Shown: positions 17,901 to 25,857 of the stretch, one piece after another
Layout: each line of letters starts with the position of its first letter
How positions within the stretch are numbered: position 1 is the stretch's first letter
DNA from: Pseudomonadota bacterium
GTDB taxonomy: Bacteria > Desulfobacterota > Desulfobacteria > Desulfobacterales > RPRI01
DNA: 64,000 nucleotides
Reading direction: 5' to 3'
Assembly: GCA_018817425.1 (NCBI GenBank)
Contig: JAHITX010000001.1
Location: 62,001 to 126,000 of the forward strand
Notes under the pieces: generated by a model
The model's input: the letters and a program-made list of their open reading frames with translations, nothing else
Database searches by the model: none
What the model was told of the DNA's origin: nothing
Translations under genes and position numbers: made by a program

Positions 17901-19019
17901 ATGAAAATGGGAAAACGGCTTTTACTTGTGGGTGGTGGGCATGCACATATGATGACACTTGCCGCTATACATGAATTTATTGAAAAAGGATATGAAGTTT
18001 CAGTAATCGGTCCTTCGCCGTATCACTTTTATTCCGGAATGGGTCCCGGAATGCTTGGCAAGATCTATACACCTTATGACATCCGGTTTGCTACCAAATC
18101 TTTGGTGGAAAAGCAAAAGGGTAATTTTATTCTCGGCAAAGCGGCAAGTATAGATCCCAAGAAGAAAATAGTATATCTGAAGGCTGGAGATGAAGTACCA
18201 TATGATGTTGTTTCTTTTAATTCCGGCAGCCAGGTGATTAAGCTGGATGTAGAAGGTGACACAAAAAATATATATACTGTAAAACCTATAGAAAATCTAA
18301 AAGAAGCACAGGAACGTATAGAAGTACTTCTTTCGGATAAACCTGTTCGTGTAGTAGTGGTCGGTGGTGGCCCCTCTGCTACCGAAATTGCAGGTAATGT
18401 CTGGAGAATCGGGGCCTTTTCCGGGAAAAACACTCCCGAAATCATGGTGTTCGCAGGCAACAAATTTATGGATCGCTTTTCGGATAAAATCCAAAAAAAA
18501 GCTTTTAAGTCTCTCACTGGCAGGGGAATTAAAATTTATGAACGAACCTTTGTCAAAAAAATTAAATCCGGTAGTGTAATTTTAGAAACCGGAGAAGAAC
18601 ATACATTTGATTTTTTGTTTCTGGCGCTTGGTATCAAACCCTCTCCCATCTTTGAGACTTCCGGGCTGCCGGCAGGACCTGATGGCGGTTTGCTGGTAAA
18701 TAAGTATCTCCAGAGTACGGCGTATTCTGATATTTTCGGAGGTGGTGATTGTATTTATTTTCAGGATCAGCCTCTTGCCAAAGTAGGAGTTTATGCCGTA
18801 AGGCAAAACCCTGTTCTTTTGCATAATCTAATGGCACAGCTTGAAGGTAAGGCGCTTTTACCTTTCGATCCTGGAGGAGACTATCTCCAGATTTTTAACA
18901 TGGGGGATGGCACCGGAATTTTTTATAAAAAGGGAATAACTTTTAGTGGGAAACTTGCGTTTATGATCAAAGATTATATAGACGGAAAGTTTATGAAAAA
19001 ATTTCAGGCATACGAGTAA
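17901..19019 (+). CDS. FAD-dependent pyridine nucleotide-disulfide oxidoreductase (SelD N-terminal-like/NDH-2 type)
   Basis: 372 aa. The N-terminal FAD motif is LLLVGGGHAHMMTL, the GGGHAH variant typical of the family found fused to SelD (TIGR03169-like) and of sulfide:quinone-type enzymes. The second nucleotide-binding motif, VVVVGGGPSATEIAGN, lies near residue 155, and YSDIFGGGDC near residue 285 closes the FAD site. No redox-active CxxC pair is evident. It starts ten bases after the Tpx-like gene, so they are probably co-transcribed, and DsrE follows 49 bases later. Its substrate (NAD(P)H, quinone or sulfide) is not deducible. Confidence 0.8.
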   Translation: MKMGKRLLLVGGGHAHMMTLAAIHEFIEKGYEVSVIGPSPYHFYSGMGPGMLGKIYTPYDIRFATKSLVEKQKGNFILGKAASIDPKKKIVYLKAGDEVPYDVVSFNSGSQVIKLDVEGDTKNIYTVKPIENLKEAQERIEVLLSDKPVRVVVVGGGPSATEIAGNVWRIGAFSGKNTPEIMVFAGNKFMDRFSDKIQKKAFKSLTGRGIKIYERTFVKKIKSGSVILETGEEHTFDFLFLALGIKPSPIFETSGLPAGPDGGLLVNKYLQSTAYSDIFGGGDCIYFQDQPLAKVGVYAVRQNPVLLHNLMAQLEGKALLPFDPGGDYLQIFNMGDGTGIFYKKGITFSGKLAFMIKDYIDGKFMKKFQAYE

Positions 19020-19067
19020 GTACACATAAATACTTTTAATGATACGCTTAAAACGGAAGGAGGCAAA

Positions 19068-19424
19068 ATGGGAAAATTCTTATTTGTTCTTACACGCGGC
19101 ATGGAAGATCCAACCCGTGTTACCCGTGCATTACAATTGGCAAAGGCAGCTAAGGAAGCAGGGCATGAAACGAATATTTTCTTAACAGATGATGCCGCAT
19201 TACTTGTCAAACAAGGTATGATTGACAATATAATTGCTCCTACCGGAGATGAGGCATTTGCTCATTATCAATACCTGATAAAGAACAAGGTTCCGATTTA
19301 TGTTTGTATTCCATGTGCAAAAGCCCGCCAGGTAGACGAGAAAGATGTGGAAGCATCTGTACAGTTTGCAGGGGCGACAAAGCTTTTTGAGCTGGCCGAG
19401 GGTTCAAATATTTTTACATTCTGA
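19068..19424 (+). CDS. DsrE family protein
   Basis: 118 aa, a single DsrE/DsrF-like domain (GKFLFVLTRGMEDPTRVTRALQLAKAAKEAGHETNIFLTDDAALLVKQG...). The Cys in VPIYVCIPCAKARQV (C-x2-C) corresponds to the conserved cysteine region that carries persulfide in sulfur-relay proteins. A strong AAGGAGG ribosome site precedes it. It is in the group with a rhodanese-ferritin fusion and a Tpx-like protein, fitting sulfur or persulfide handling. Confidence 0.87.
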   Translation: MGKFLFVLTRGMEDPTRVTRALQLAKAAKEAGHETNIFLTDDAALLVKQGMIDNIIAPTGDEAFAHYQYLIKNKVPIYVCIPCAKARQVDEKDVEASVQFAGATKLFELAEGSNIFTF

Positions 19425-19454
19425 GCAAATGACAACAGATAAAGGGAATTAAAC

Positions 19455-20306
19455 ATGAACTGGAAAAATCTATTTACGCCGGTAAAGAATATGAATTCTG
19501 ATGAAGCCAAGAAATATATGGATACGCATACTTCGGATTCGTACCAGCTTCTTGATGTCCGCCAACCTGATGAATATGAGCGCGAACATATTCCAGGTGC
19601 TGCTCTTATTCCATTGCCGAAGCTGCCAGACAGATTATCCGAGCTTGATAGTAAAAAACCTACACTAGTATATTGTGCCGTGGGAGGCCGCAGCAGAGCT
19701 GCAGCACAACTTATATCGGGCAAAGGTTTTAGCGAGGTTTATAATCTTTCCGGCGGAATTAAAGCATGGAACAGCCCAAAAGCAGCAGGTTCTCTTGAAG
19801 AAGGGCTTGAAGTTATCAGCGGATTATTTGGTGGAGAAGAAGAATACAGCGACGCATTTCATCTTGCCTATGCTATGGAAAAAGGCTTGCAACTTTTCTA
19901 TCTTAAACTTGCAGGCAAAGAGTCTGATGAAAGTCACAAAAAATTGTTTAATCGTCTTGCCGATTTTGAAAACAAGCATATGGACCGTCTGGTAGAAGAA
20001 TATAGGGCGGATACCGGAAACAAATCCGAAAGTTTAAAAGAAGAATTTACTACATCCAATATTCCGGAAGGCATCATGGAAGGCGGTTCCATAAGTAAAT
20101 TCTTGCAAAAAGCCGAGTCTGGTTTTGAAAAAATGGCGTCAATCATTGATTTTGCTATGTCTTTAGAAGCTCAGGCACTCGACCTTTATAGCAGAATAGC
20201 TAAGACAAGTGATAAAATTGCGGTGCATGATTTCTTCCTGCGGATTGCCGATGAAGAAAAGGAGCATCTCAATTACCTGGCAAAAGAGATGGAGCAGTAT
20301 TTATAG
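19455..20306 (+). CDS. Rhodanese - ferritin-like (rubrerythrin-type) fusion
   Basis: 283 aa. Residues ~10-110 are a rhodanese domain (YQLLDVRQPDEYEREHIPGAALIPLPKL..., active loop LVYCAVGGRSRAAAQ with the catalytic Cys, GGIKAWN). Residues ~125-283 are a four-helix ferritin-like diiron domain: helices with E and ExxH pairs are visible (FHLAYAMEKGLQLFYLKLAGKE, FENKHMDRLVEEY, FAMSLEAQALDLYSRIA, ADEEKEHLNYLAKEM). The domain pair suggests coupling of sulfane-sulfur chemistry to diiron peroxide or oxygen reduction. It is the last gene of the 17-20 kb group. Confidence 0.88.
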   Translation: MNWKNLFTPVKNMNSDEAKKYMDTHTSDSYQLLDVRQPDEYEREHIPGAALIPLPKLPDRLSELDSKKPTLVYCAVGGRSRAAAQLISGKGFSEVYNLSGGIKAWNSPKAAGSLEEGLEVISGLFGGEEEYSDAFHLAYAMEKGLQLFYLKLAGKESDESHKKLFNRLADFENKHMDRLVEEYRADTGNKSESLKEEFTTSNIPEGIMEGGSISKFLQKAESGFEKMASIIDFAMSLEAQALDLYSRIAKTSDKIAVHDFFLRIADEEKEHLNYLAKEMEQYL

Positions 20307-20312
20307 AGTTTG

Positions 20313-20744
20313 CTACATTTTTATAAAATTAGTTGAATCAAAACCGGCTATAAGGTATTCCTCAATATCTATTTTGATTAATGCTACATCAGGACTGTTT
20401 ATAAAAGCTGACAGATGTGGATGTTTTTCTATGTAAAGAGTTGTCCATATATTTTCTTTTTTAACATCCTGTTCTTTGGCATTACCTTTTGCTGTTACTG
20501 CTGCTGCCTGCTTGAAATCCGATTCACGATTCGACCTGTTGTCGATCAACATCGCTACACGCGGGTTTGAACAAATATCGGTATACTTTCGAGTCTTTCT
20601 GCTTGTTGCAAACAAAAGGTGTTTCAAATCATCGGAAAACGCAAAGGCGACCAGGCAGCAATGTGGTTGATCTCCACTATGTGTGGCAAGTACAGCAAGA
20701 GTTTCTGAAGCAAATAATTGTTTTAAGTCTGAAAGTTCTTTCAT
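20313..20744 (-). CDS. Pyridoxamine 5'-phosphate oxidase-like FMN-binding protein
   Basis: 143 aa from the ATG at 20744, with GAGG just upstream. The N-terminus is a PNPOx-like split barrel (LFASETLAVLATHSGDQPHCCLVAFAFSDDLKHLLFATSRKTRKYTDICSNPRVAMLIDNR). Stand-alone proteins of this size bind FMN, F420 or heme, so the specific enzyme cannot be called. It converges with the rhodanese-ferritin gene, separated by six bases. Confidence 0.8.
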   Translation of the reverse strand: MKELSDLKQLFASETLAVLATHSGDQPHCCLVAFAFSDDLKHLLFATSRKTRKYTDICSNPRVAMLIDNRSNRESDFKQAAAVTAKGNAKEQDVKKENIWTTLYIEKHPHLSAFINSPDVALIKIDIEEYLIAGFDSTNFIKM

Positions 20745-20773
20745 ATTTTTCCTCAAGTTTTAATCAAATATTA

Positions 20774-20937
20774 GAGCCAGTTTCAAAACGCCCCATTTTG
20801 GCCGATCTCTGCGTTGGGCTCAAATTTCGCACGGAGTGAAGCTTTAGCGCTATCCTCGAAATACTCAATGTATTCCTGCGGTTGAAATTTTCGCCCGCCT
20901 TGAGCTTGACCAAACTGAAACGTTTTGAAAGTGGCTC
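20774..20937 (-). mobile_element. MITE-like element copy 1 (164 bp)
   Basis: Reverse orientation (begins GAGCCAGTTTCAAAACGCCCC, ends ...AAAGTGGCTC). Imperfect terminal inverted repeats are about 28 bp, and the element carries the internal insert GCACGGAGTGAAGC...CTATCC. It is flanked by the 4-bp direct repeat ATTA on both sides. It lies between the PNPOx-like gene and the epimerase gene. Confidence 0.88.
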
Positions 20938-20971
20938 ATTAGTGGTAGCTATTATACTGATGCTATGTTTA

Positions 20972-22039
20972 TCAAACATTGGCATCGATTACATATCTTA
21001 AAGCTTTTTCCAGATCCGGATAAGCAAATTTAAAATCTGCATTTATAAGCCGTTCGGGTATAGCCTGGTTGCTGAAAAGCAGTTCTTCTTCAGCCATTTG
21101 CCCGAACAATATTTTTAAAACCGGGCCCGGCAAATTTAATACAGCCGGGCGATTAATTACCTTTCCCAGTATTTTTGCAAATTGATAATTTGTTACAGGA
21201 TTTGGTGTGCAAAGATTTACAGCGCCCTTTATGAAATTATTATGCAGTATAAAATCCATGGCATCCATAAGATCGCTCATTACTATCCAGCTTAAGTACT
21301 GTGTGCCGGGTCCCATTGAAGCTCCAAGCCCCAGCTTAAAATACGGTAAAAGTCTTTTTATCATGCCGCCTTTCATACTTAAAACCGGAGCTATTCTTAA
21401 ATGAGCAACCCTTATACCGGCATCTTCAGCCGGTTTGGTTTCCGCTTCCCATTTTTTACATACATCTGCAAGAAAACCTTTACCGGGAGAAGTAGCCTCG
21501 GTAACAATTTGTCGCCCCTGATCGCCATAGATACCTATACCTGAAGAAGACAGCATTACTTGCGGTTTCGGGTCAAGAGAAGCTATAGTTTTGCTTATAA
21601 GATGCGTTCCTGCAATTCTGCTGGATAATATTTTCTCTTTCTTTTTTATAGTCCAGCGGCTATCCCCCACATTTTCTCCGGCCAAATGAATTACGGCATC
21701 AAAAGATATTTTATCGGAAAGTTCAATTATATTGTTTTCAATATCCCAGAACAATCCTGATTCAGGTTTTTTCCCACGTTCCAGTTTAAAAATGCGATGC
21801 CCTTTTGCAGATAGATAAGGCAACAGCGCTGAACCTATAAAACCCGATGCCCCTGTGATCAGAATATCCATAGAACCAGTTTCAAAACGCCCCAGTTTGG
21901 CCGATCTCTGCGTTGGGCTCAAATTTCGCACGGAGTGAAGCTTTAGCGCTATCCTCGAAATACTAAATGTATTCCTGCGGTTGAAATTTTCTCCCGCCTT
22001 GAGCTTGACCAAACTGAAACGTTTTGAAAGTGGCTCCAT
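20972..22039 (-). CDS. NAD-dependent epimerase (TIGR01777/YfcH-like) with MITE-encoded N-terminal extension
   Basis: The family part begins at the ATG at 21871 (MDILITGASGFIGSALL, the Rossmann GxxGxxG) and is 299 aa. VIHLAGENVGD, SSSGIGIYG (with the Tyr of YxxxK-type SDRs absent or shifted, as usual in this family) and the C-terminal DUF1731 region (ILFGQMAEEELLFSNQAIPERL) fit TIGR01777 proteins. The reading frame continues upstream through element copy 2 to the ATG at 22039, which is the other copy of the target duplication. This adds 56 residues ending GRFETGS. No Shine-Dalgarno sequence is visible before 21871. The ATG at 22039 is ten bases after the SRPBCC stop, where coupled translation would be expected. 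The true protein may therefore carry the extension. Function within the SDR group unknown. Confidence 0.8.
   Translation of the reverse strand: MEPLSKRFSLVKLKAGENFNRRNTFSISRIALKLHSVRNLSPTQRSAKLGRFETGSMDILITGASGFIGSALLPYLSAKGHRIFKLERGKKPESGLFWDIENNIIELSDKISFDAVIHLAGENVGDSRWTIKKKEKILSSRIAGTHLISKTIASLDPKPQVMLSSSGIGIYGDQGRQIVTEATSPGKGFLADVCKKWEAETKPAEDAGIRVAHLRIAPVLSMKGGMIKRLLPYFKLGLGASMGPGTQYLSWIVMSDLMDAMDFILHNNFIKGAVNLCTPNPVTNYQFAKILGKVINRPAVLNLPGPVLKILFGQMAEEELLFSNQAIPERLINADFKFAYPDLEKALRYVIDANV
21873..22036 (-). mobile_element. MITE-like element copy 2 (164 bp), inserted at a start codon
   Basis: Reverse orientation (GAACCAGTTTCAAAACG... to ...AAAGTGGCTC). It is flanked by the perfect 4-bp direct repeat CATA (21869-21872 and 22037-22040). 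Each copy of that repeat contains the ATG of the minus-strand epimerase gene. Insert plus duplication is 168 bp, a multiple of three, and is free of stop codons in the gene's frame. Confidence 0.92.
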
Positions 22040-22049
22040 AGTTTACCGT

Positions 22050-22517
22050 TTAAAAGTTAGATTCTTTTAAAAATATACCTTTAATTGTTTTTAGCCTGTA
22101 ATCGAAAATTCTGTTTAACTGTCTTCTCACAATCGGGTACGCTATTTCACCCATAGGCCATAACGGTAGCCGGTAAGTGACGCTGTCTTCTATTGTAGTA
22201 TTGCCGTTTTCTTTATAAAATCTGTGCGTGTGTTCCCATATTTTGTAAGGCCCTTTTTCCACCTGGGTATCCATAAATTCAAAGGGAGGGTTCCATTTAC
22301 ATATTTCTGAGCGCCAGCGAAAAGGTATCTTAAAAAGACTCATCTGATAATCGATAATAGTTCCTTTTGCAATTTCAATCGGCAGGGGGCTAAGTATTTT
22401 AAAATTAAGCTCCGGCGGAGTGATTCTTTGCAGATTTTTCACATCGCAAAAAAACTGAAAAACTTTTTCAATATTAAACGGCAATTTCATTGATCTTGTG
22501 ATAAGATGATTTTTCAT
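22050..22517 (-). CDS. SRPBCC family (ligand-binding/cyclase-like) protein
   Basis: 155 aa from the ATG at 22517 (a TTG 12 codons upstream is possible). The N-terminal helix-grip pattern is visible: TRSMKLPFNIEKVFQFFCDVKNLQRITPPELNFKIL. Further strands follow, ending in EDSVTYRLPLWPMGEIAYPIVRRQLNRIFDYR, as in the START/SRPBCC proteins that often neighbour TIGR01777 epimerases. It is the gene upstream of that epimerase on the same strand, with only ten bases between their original ends, so they were an operon. Ligand unknown. Confidence 0.82.
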   Translation of the reverse strand: MKNHLITRSMKLPFNIEKVFQFFCDVKNLQRITPPELNFKILSPLPIEIAKGTIIDYQMSLFKIPFRWRSEICKWNPPFEFMDTQVEKGPYKIWEHTHRFYKENGNTTIEDSVTYRLPLWPMGEIAYPIVRRQLNRIFDYRLKTIKGIFLKESNF

Positions 22518-22625
22518 ATTACATAATATAATGGTACACTCAATAAAAGTCAAAAAACGTTTTTTTGCTGAACTTTCAAAATCAATTTACCGTCTTTTAT
22601 AAAACAGGATAATAAAAACCACTAT

Positions 22626-23303
22626 ATGGCCACAGTCAGGATAAACCTACATAATGTTATATATATTTCCTACCTGGTACCTGCGGATCGCATACGCCCT
22701 TTTGTACCTAAAGTTCTGAATCTTGTGCCCGATGAAAATAATATGGTTTATATATCATTTGTAGCCATGGACTGTAGGCAGACCCGACTTTCGGCTTTTC
22801 CGTTTATTAAATTTTCGTATAAACAATTAAATTTACGCACATACGTTTCAGATCCAAAAACGGGTGATGCGTCAGTATATTTTTTTAACAGTGGTGTTTC
22901 ACTTGGTTTCATACCTGTACTTACAAGATTAATCGGAATTTCCTGGGAAAAGATAACTTTTAATTTAAATAAAGGCTATGATGGAAAATACAATGCAACC
23001 GGTTACTGGCTGGGAGATTTTAATTTTGAGATCGATACCGCATTATCAAAAGAGCTAAATAATTCTACCGTTTCGCATATAACAAACCCTATGATGGGTT
23101 TTATAGGGCCTGAAGGAAAAACACGAAGTTTTAAAATATATCATAAGGCGCTTAAAGTATATTCTGCTGTTTTAAATAATATTAAATTTCCACTTCCGGA
23201 AGAAAAAGGTTTTATTACCTACAAAGAACTTACCAATCCTGACAGCGTGCTTATGGTGCCCGAAGCGGAATTTATTATATTTCTGCCGCCATCAAAAGTT
23301 TAA
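22626..23303 (+). CDS. DUF2071 (YqjF-like) protein
   Basis: 225 aa. VIYISYLVPADRIRPFVPKVLNLVPDENNMVYISFVAMDCRQTRL matches the DUF2071/acetoacetate-decarboxylase-like fold, whose function is unsettled. It diverges from the SRPBCC-epimerase pair and starts a run of + strand genes. No catalytic residues can be assigned. Confidence 0.72.
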   Translation: MATVRINLHNVIYISYLVPADRIRPFVPKVLNLVPDENNMVYISFVAMDCRQTRLSAFPFIKFSYKQLNLRTYVSDPKTGDASVYFFNSGVSLGFIPVLTRLIGISWEKITFNLNKGYDGKYNATGYWLGDFNFEIDTALSKELNNSTVSHITNPMMGFIGPEGKTRSFKIYHKALKVYSAVLNNIKFPLPEEKGFITYKELTNPDSVLMVPEAEFIIFLPPSKV

Positions 23304-23323
23304 TTTATTCCAAGGAGAGTGTT

Positions 23324-23761
23324 ATGATAATAACCAATATAGTAATTGCAGCTGTTGTTGCCGGTATTATGATGGGGTTAGCTACAGAAATCGGATATCG
23401 GATTGGCTTAATCCAGGCCAATCTTCTCAAAGTTGATGGAGAATTTGCGGTTAAACTTTTAAAGCTAAAACAAAACACAGGTCTTGTTTATTTTGCCGGA
23501 GCAGTTGTACATCTGGCAACCAGCGCTTCATTTGGGGCGGTATTATATTTTATTGCTAAAATATTTGAAGTGGATGCATCTTCAATTATAATTATTGCAG
23601 CATATGTTTTTGCTTTATGGCTTTCCATGCTGTTTCTCGCATTGCCGGTAGCAGGGCATGGAATATTGGGAAAGCGGTTGGGTGGTTCGGTCTGGTTAGA
23701 ACAATTGTTTCTTCATATAATTTTTGCTCTCGGGTTATGGTCAATGCTTAATATTTTCTAA
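23324..23761 (+). CDS. Small integral membrane protein, hypothetical
   Basis: 145 aa with four hydrophobic segments (residues ~2-24, 47-68, 78-100 and 118-143) and a strong AAGGAG ribosome site. Many small residues (Gly/Ala) line the helices. It lies 20 bases after the DUF2071 gene and 25 before DUF4197, so it is probably in the same transcript. No family recognised. Confidence 0.65.
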   Translation: MIITNIVIAAVVAGIMMGLATEIGYRIGLIQANLLKVDGEFAVKLLKLKQNTGLVYFAGAVVHLATSASFGAVLYFIAKIFEVDASSIIIIAAYVFALWLSMLFLALPVAGHGILGKRLGGSVWLEQLFLHIIFALGLWSMLNIF

Positions 23762-23786
23762 CAATTAACAATAACGGAGGTATTCT

Positions 23787-24533
23787 ATGAAAAATCTAAT
23801 AAAAATTTCATGTATGACTTTGATGATCTTAATTCTCATAGTAAGCTACTCAATTGCAGGGGATTCATGGTGGGAAACAGGCTTAAAACTTTTAACAGAT
23901 TCCAGCGAAACCGAGACAACGCAAGAACCCGCTACGGCAGATATTGGGAAAGCCTTTAAAGAAGCTCTTACCATCGGGTCAGAAAATGTTGTCAAACAGC
24001 TTGGAAAGTCAGATGGATTTAATGCCGACCCCAAAATTCATATTCCTTTACCTGTCGAACTTAATACTACTAAAAAAATGTTAGGTAAAATCGGAATGTC
24101 ATCAATGGTTAATGACCTTGAATTGAAACTTAACAGAGCAGCCGAGGCAGCTACACCCAAGGCTAAAGATCTTTTTATACAGTCAATTAGTGAAATGACG
24201 TTTGATGATGTTAAGTCTATATATAATGGCCCTCAAGATTCTGCTACAAAATATTTTAAAAGCAAAATGTCTCCGTCATTGAGAGAAGAATTTAAACCTA
24301 TTGTGGAACAAAGTCTTTCGGAAGTAGGAGCGGTTCAGGCTTATGACAATGTAATGGGGCAATATAAAACTTTGCCTTTTGTTCCTGATGTAAAATCCAA
24401 TCTTACAAATCATGTTATTGAAAAAGGAATAGACGGCATTTTTTATTATCTTGCAAAAGAAGAAGCCGCAATCCGTAAAGATCCTGTGAAACAGACAACA
24501 GCATTGTTGAAACAAGTATTTGGCGCAAAATAA
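23787..24533 (+). CDS. DUF4197 secreted protein
   Basis: 248 aa with a Sec signal peptide (LIKISCMTLMILILIVSYSIAG). The mature part matches DUF4197: IGKAFKEALTIGSENVVKQLGKSDGFNADPKIHIPLPVEL near the N-terminus, the central ELKLNRAAEAATPKAKDLF, and the C-terminal DGIFYYLAKEEAAIRKDPVKQTTALLKQVFG. The last segment is the family's most conserved stretch. The function is unknown; it is presumably periplasmic. A good CGGAGG ribosome site is present. Confidence 0.9.
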   Translation: MKNLIKISCMTLMILILIVSYSIAGDSWWETGLKLLTDSSETETTQEPATADIGKAFKEALTIGSENVVKQLGKSDGFNADPKIHIPLPVELNTTKKMLGKIGMSSMVNDLELKLNRAAEAATPKAKDLFIQSISEMTFDDVKSIYNGPQDSATKYFKSKMSPSLREEFKPIVEQSLSEVGAVQAYDNVMGQYKTLPFVPDVKSNLTNHVIEKGIDGIFYYLAKEEAAIRKDPVKQTTALLKQVFGAK

Positions 24534-24542
24534 ATCAGCTTG

Positions 24543-25442
24543 ATGGAAAATTTCATTGTAATAATAACTTATTTGCTTATAGGCATGGCTTTAAGGCGTA
24601 TTCCCGTATTTCCCGCTGACACAGGAAATGTATTAAATTTATTTGTAATTTATATATCTCTACCGGCTTTGGTTCTGTTAAATATTCCCGAACTTATTTT
24701 TTCCAAAGCTTTATTGGTTCCTGCTTTAATGCCGTGGGGAACTTTACTGCTTTCCTGTGTTGCAGTAATTCTATCATCAAAAATATTTAAATGGGATCGT
24801 CCTACTACAGGGTGTCTCCTTCTTTTGATACCTCTCGGCAATACTTCTTTTCTTGGCATCCCGATGGTTAAGGCATTTTTCGGAGATCAGGGTGTACCAT
24901 ATGCGGTATTATATGATCAACTGGGATCTTTTCCGGCCCTGGTTACTTACGGGTCATTGATTCTTGCTTTATATGGTACGCAAGGGATTAAACCAACTAC
25001 CATAAGTGTGCTTAAAAAGGTTATTACTTTTCCACCATTTATCGCGCTTGTTATCGCATTTGCTTTCCGGCCTTTTTCTTATCCGCCTATATTAGTTAAT
25101 TTGTTAAAAGTGCTTTCTTCCACTCTTGTGCCGGTTGTAATGATTGCCGTAGGCTTTCAGCTCGTTCTGCGTTTAAACAAAAAAATTACTTCTCAGCTTG
25201 GTATCGGGCTTTTTTTGAAACTGATTTTAATCCCTATAGCAGCATTATTGATTTGTAAGATCGGAGGGCTTGAAGGAAAAGCCGTTCAGGTTTCGATATT
25301 TGAAGCCGGAATGCCGCCAATGGTTTCGGCCGGGGCACTGGCTATTTTAGCTGATCTGTCTCCTGCGCTAACTGCCGCACTGGTAGGTATCGGAATTATC
25401 GTGAGTTTTGCTACATTGCCCTTGCTTTATCAATTATTATAG
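24543..25442 (+). CDS. AEC family transporter (auxin efflux carrier-like)
   Basis: 299 aa from the ATG at 24543 (the ORF also opens at TTG 24540). Ten hydrophobic segments in two repeats of five, with the N-terminal PVFPADTGNVLNLFVIYISLPALVL and the central LIPLGNTSFLGIPMVKAFFG typical of AEC permeases, which export carboxylates or amphipathic amines. The C-terminal FEAGMPPMVSAGALAILADLSPAL matches the second repeat. It starts ten bases after DUF4197. Substrate unknown. Confidence 0.85.
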   Translation: MENFIVIITYLLIGMALRRIPVFPADTGNVLNLFVIYISLPALVLLNIPELIFSKALLVPALMPWGTLLLSCVAVILSSKIFKWDRPTTGCLLLLIPLGNTSFLGIPMVKAFFGDQGVPYAVLYDQLGSFPALVTYGSLILALYGTQGIKPTTISVLKKVITFPPFIALVIAFAFRPFSYPPILVNLLKVLSSTLVPVVMIAVGFQLVLRLNKKITSQLGIGLFLKLILIPIAALLICKIGGLEGKAVQVSIFEAGMPPMVSAGALAILADLSPALTAALVGIGIIVSFATLPLLYQLL

Positions 25443-25610
25443 CTTTAATTGATATGGATACTTTATATCCGCAACATATTACATCTCCACAAATTATGTA
25501 TACATGTTAACCATAACCTTTTTATATTTATAACATTTACCACTATTTTAAACCTAATAAAACCCTGTCTATTAAATAAGTTATGAATAATTAAAGTGCT
25601 GAAAAATGAT

Positions 25611-25626
25611 TGGCATATTGATTGCT
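25611..25626 (+). promoter_or_regulatory. Sigma-54 promoter upstream of macA
   Basis: TGGCATATTGATTGCT: the -24 GG and -12 GC are exactly ten bases apart, and the match to the TGGCAC-N5-TTGC(A/T) consensus is near-full. The expected start is about 25637, 221 bases before the macA ATG. An element copy (25677-25818) lies between the promoter and the gene. A NifA-like activator gene is at 33484. Confidence 0.72.
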
Positions 25627-25676
25627 ATATTAAAAACAAAATTAAGGAAGAATAGATAAAAAAACATATGACCTTA

Positions 25677-25818
25677 GAGCCACTTTCAAAACGTTTCAGT
25701 TTGGTCAAGCTCAAGGCGGGAGAAAATTTCAACCACAGGAATACATTAAGTATTTCGAGGATTGAAATTTGAGCCCAACGCAGAGATCGGCCAAAATGGG
25801 ACGTTTTGAAACTGGCTC
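25677..25818 (+). mobile_element. MITE-like element copy 3 (142 bp)
   Basis: Forward orientation (GAGCCACTTTCAAAACG... to ...CGTTTTGAAACTGGCTC), the shorter class without the internal insert. It is flanked by the perfect 4-bp direct repeat CTTA. It lies between the sigma-54 promoter and macA, in what would be the mRNA leader. Confidence 0.9.
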
Positions 25819-25857
25819 CTTACAATTCAAATTATATTTTCTTATGAGTTTAAAACT

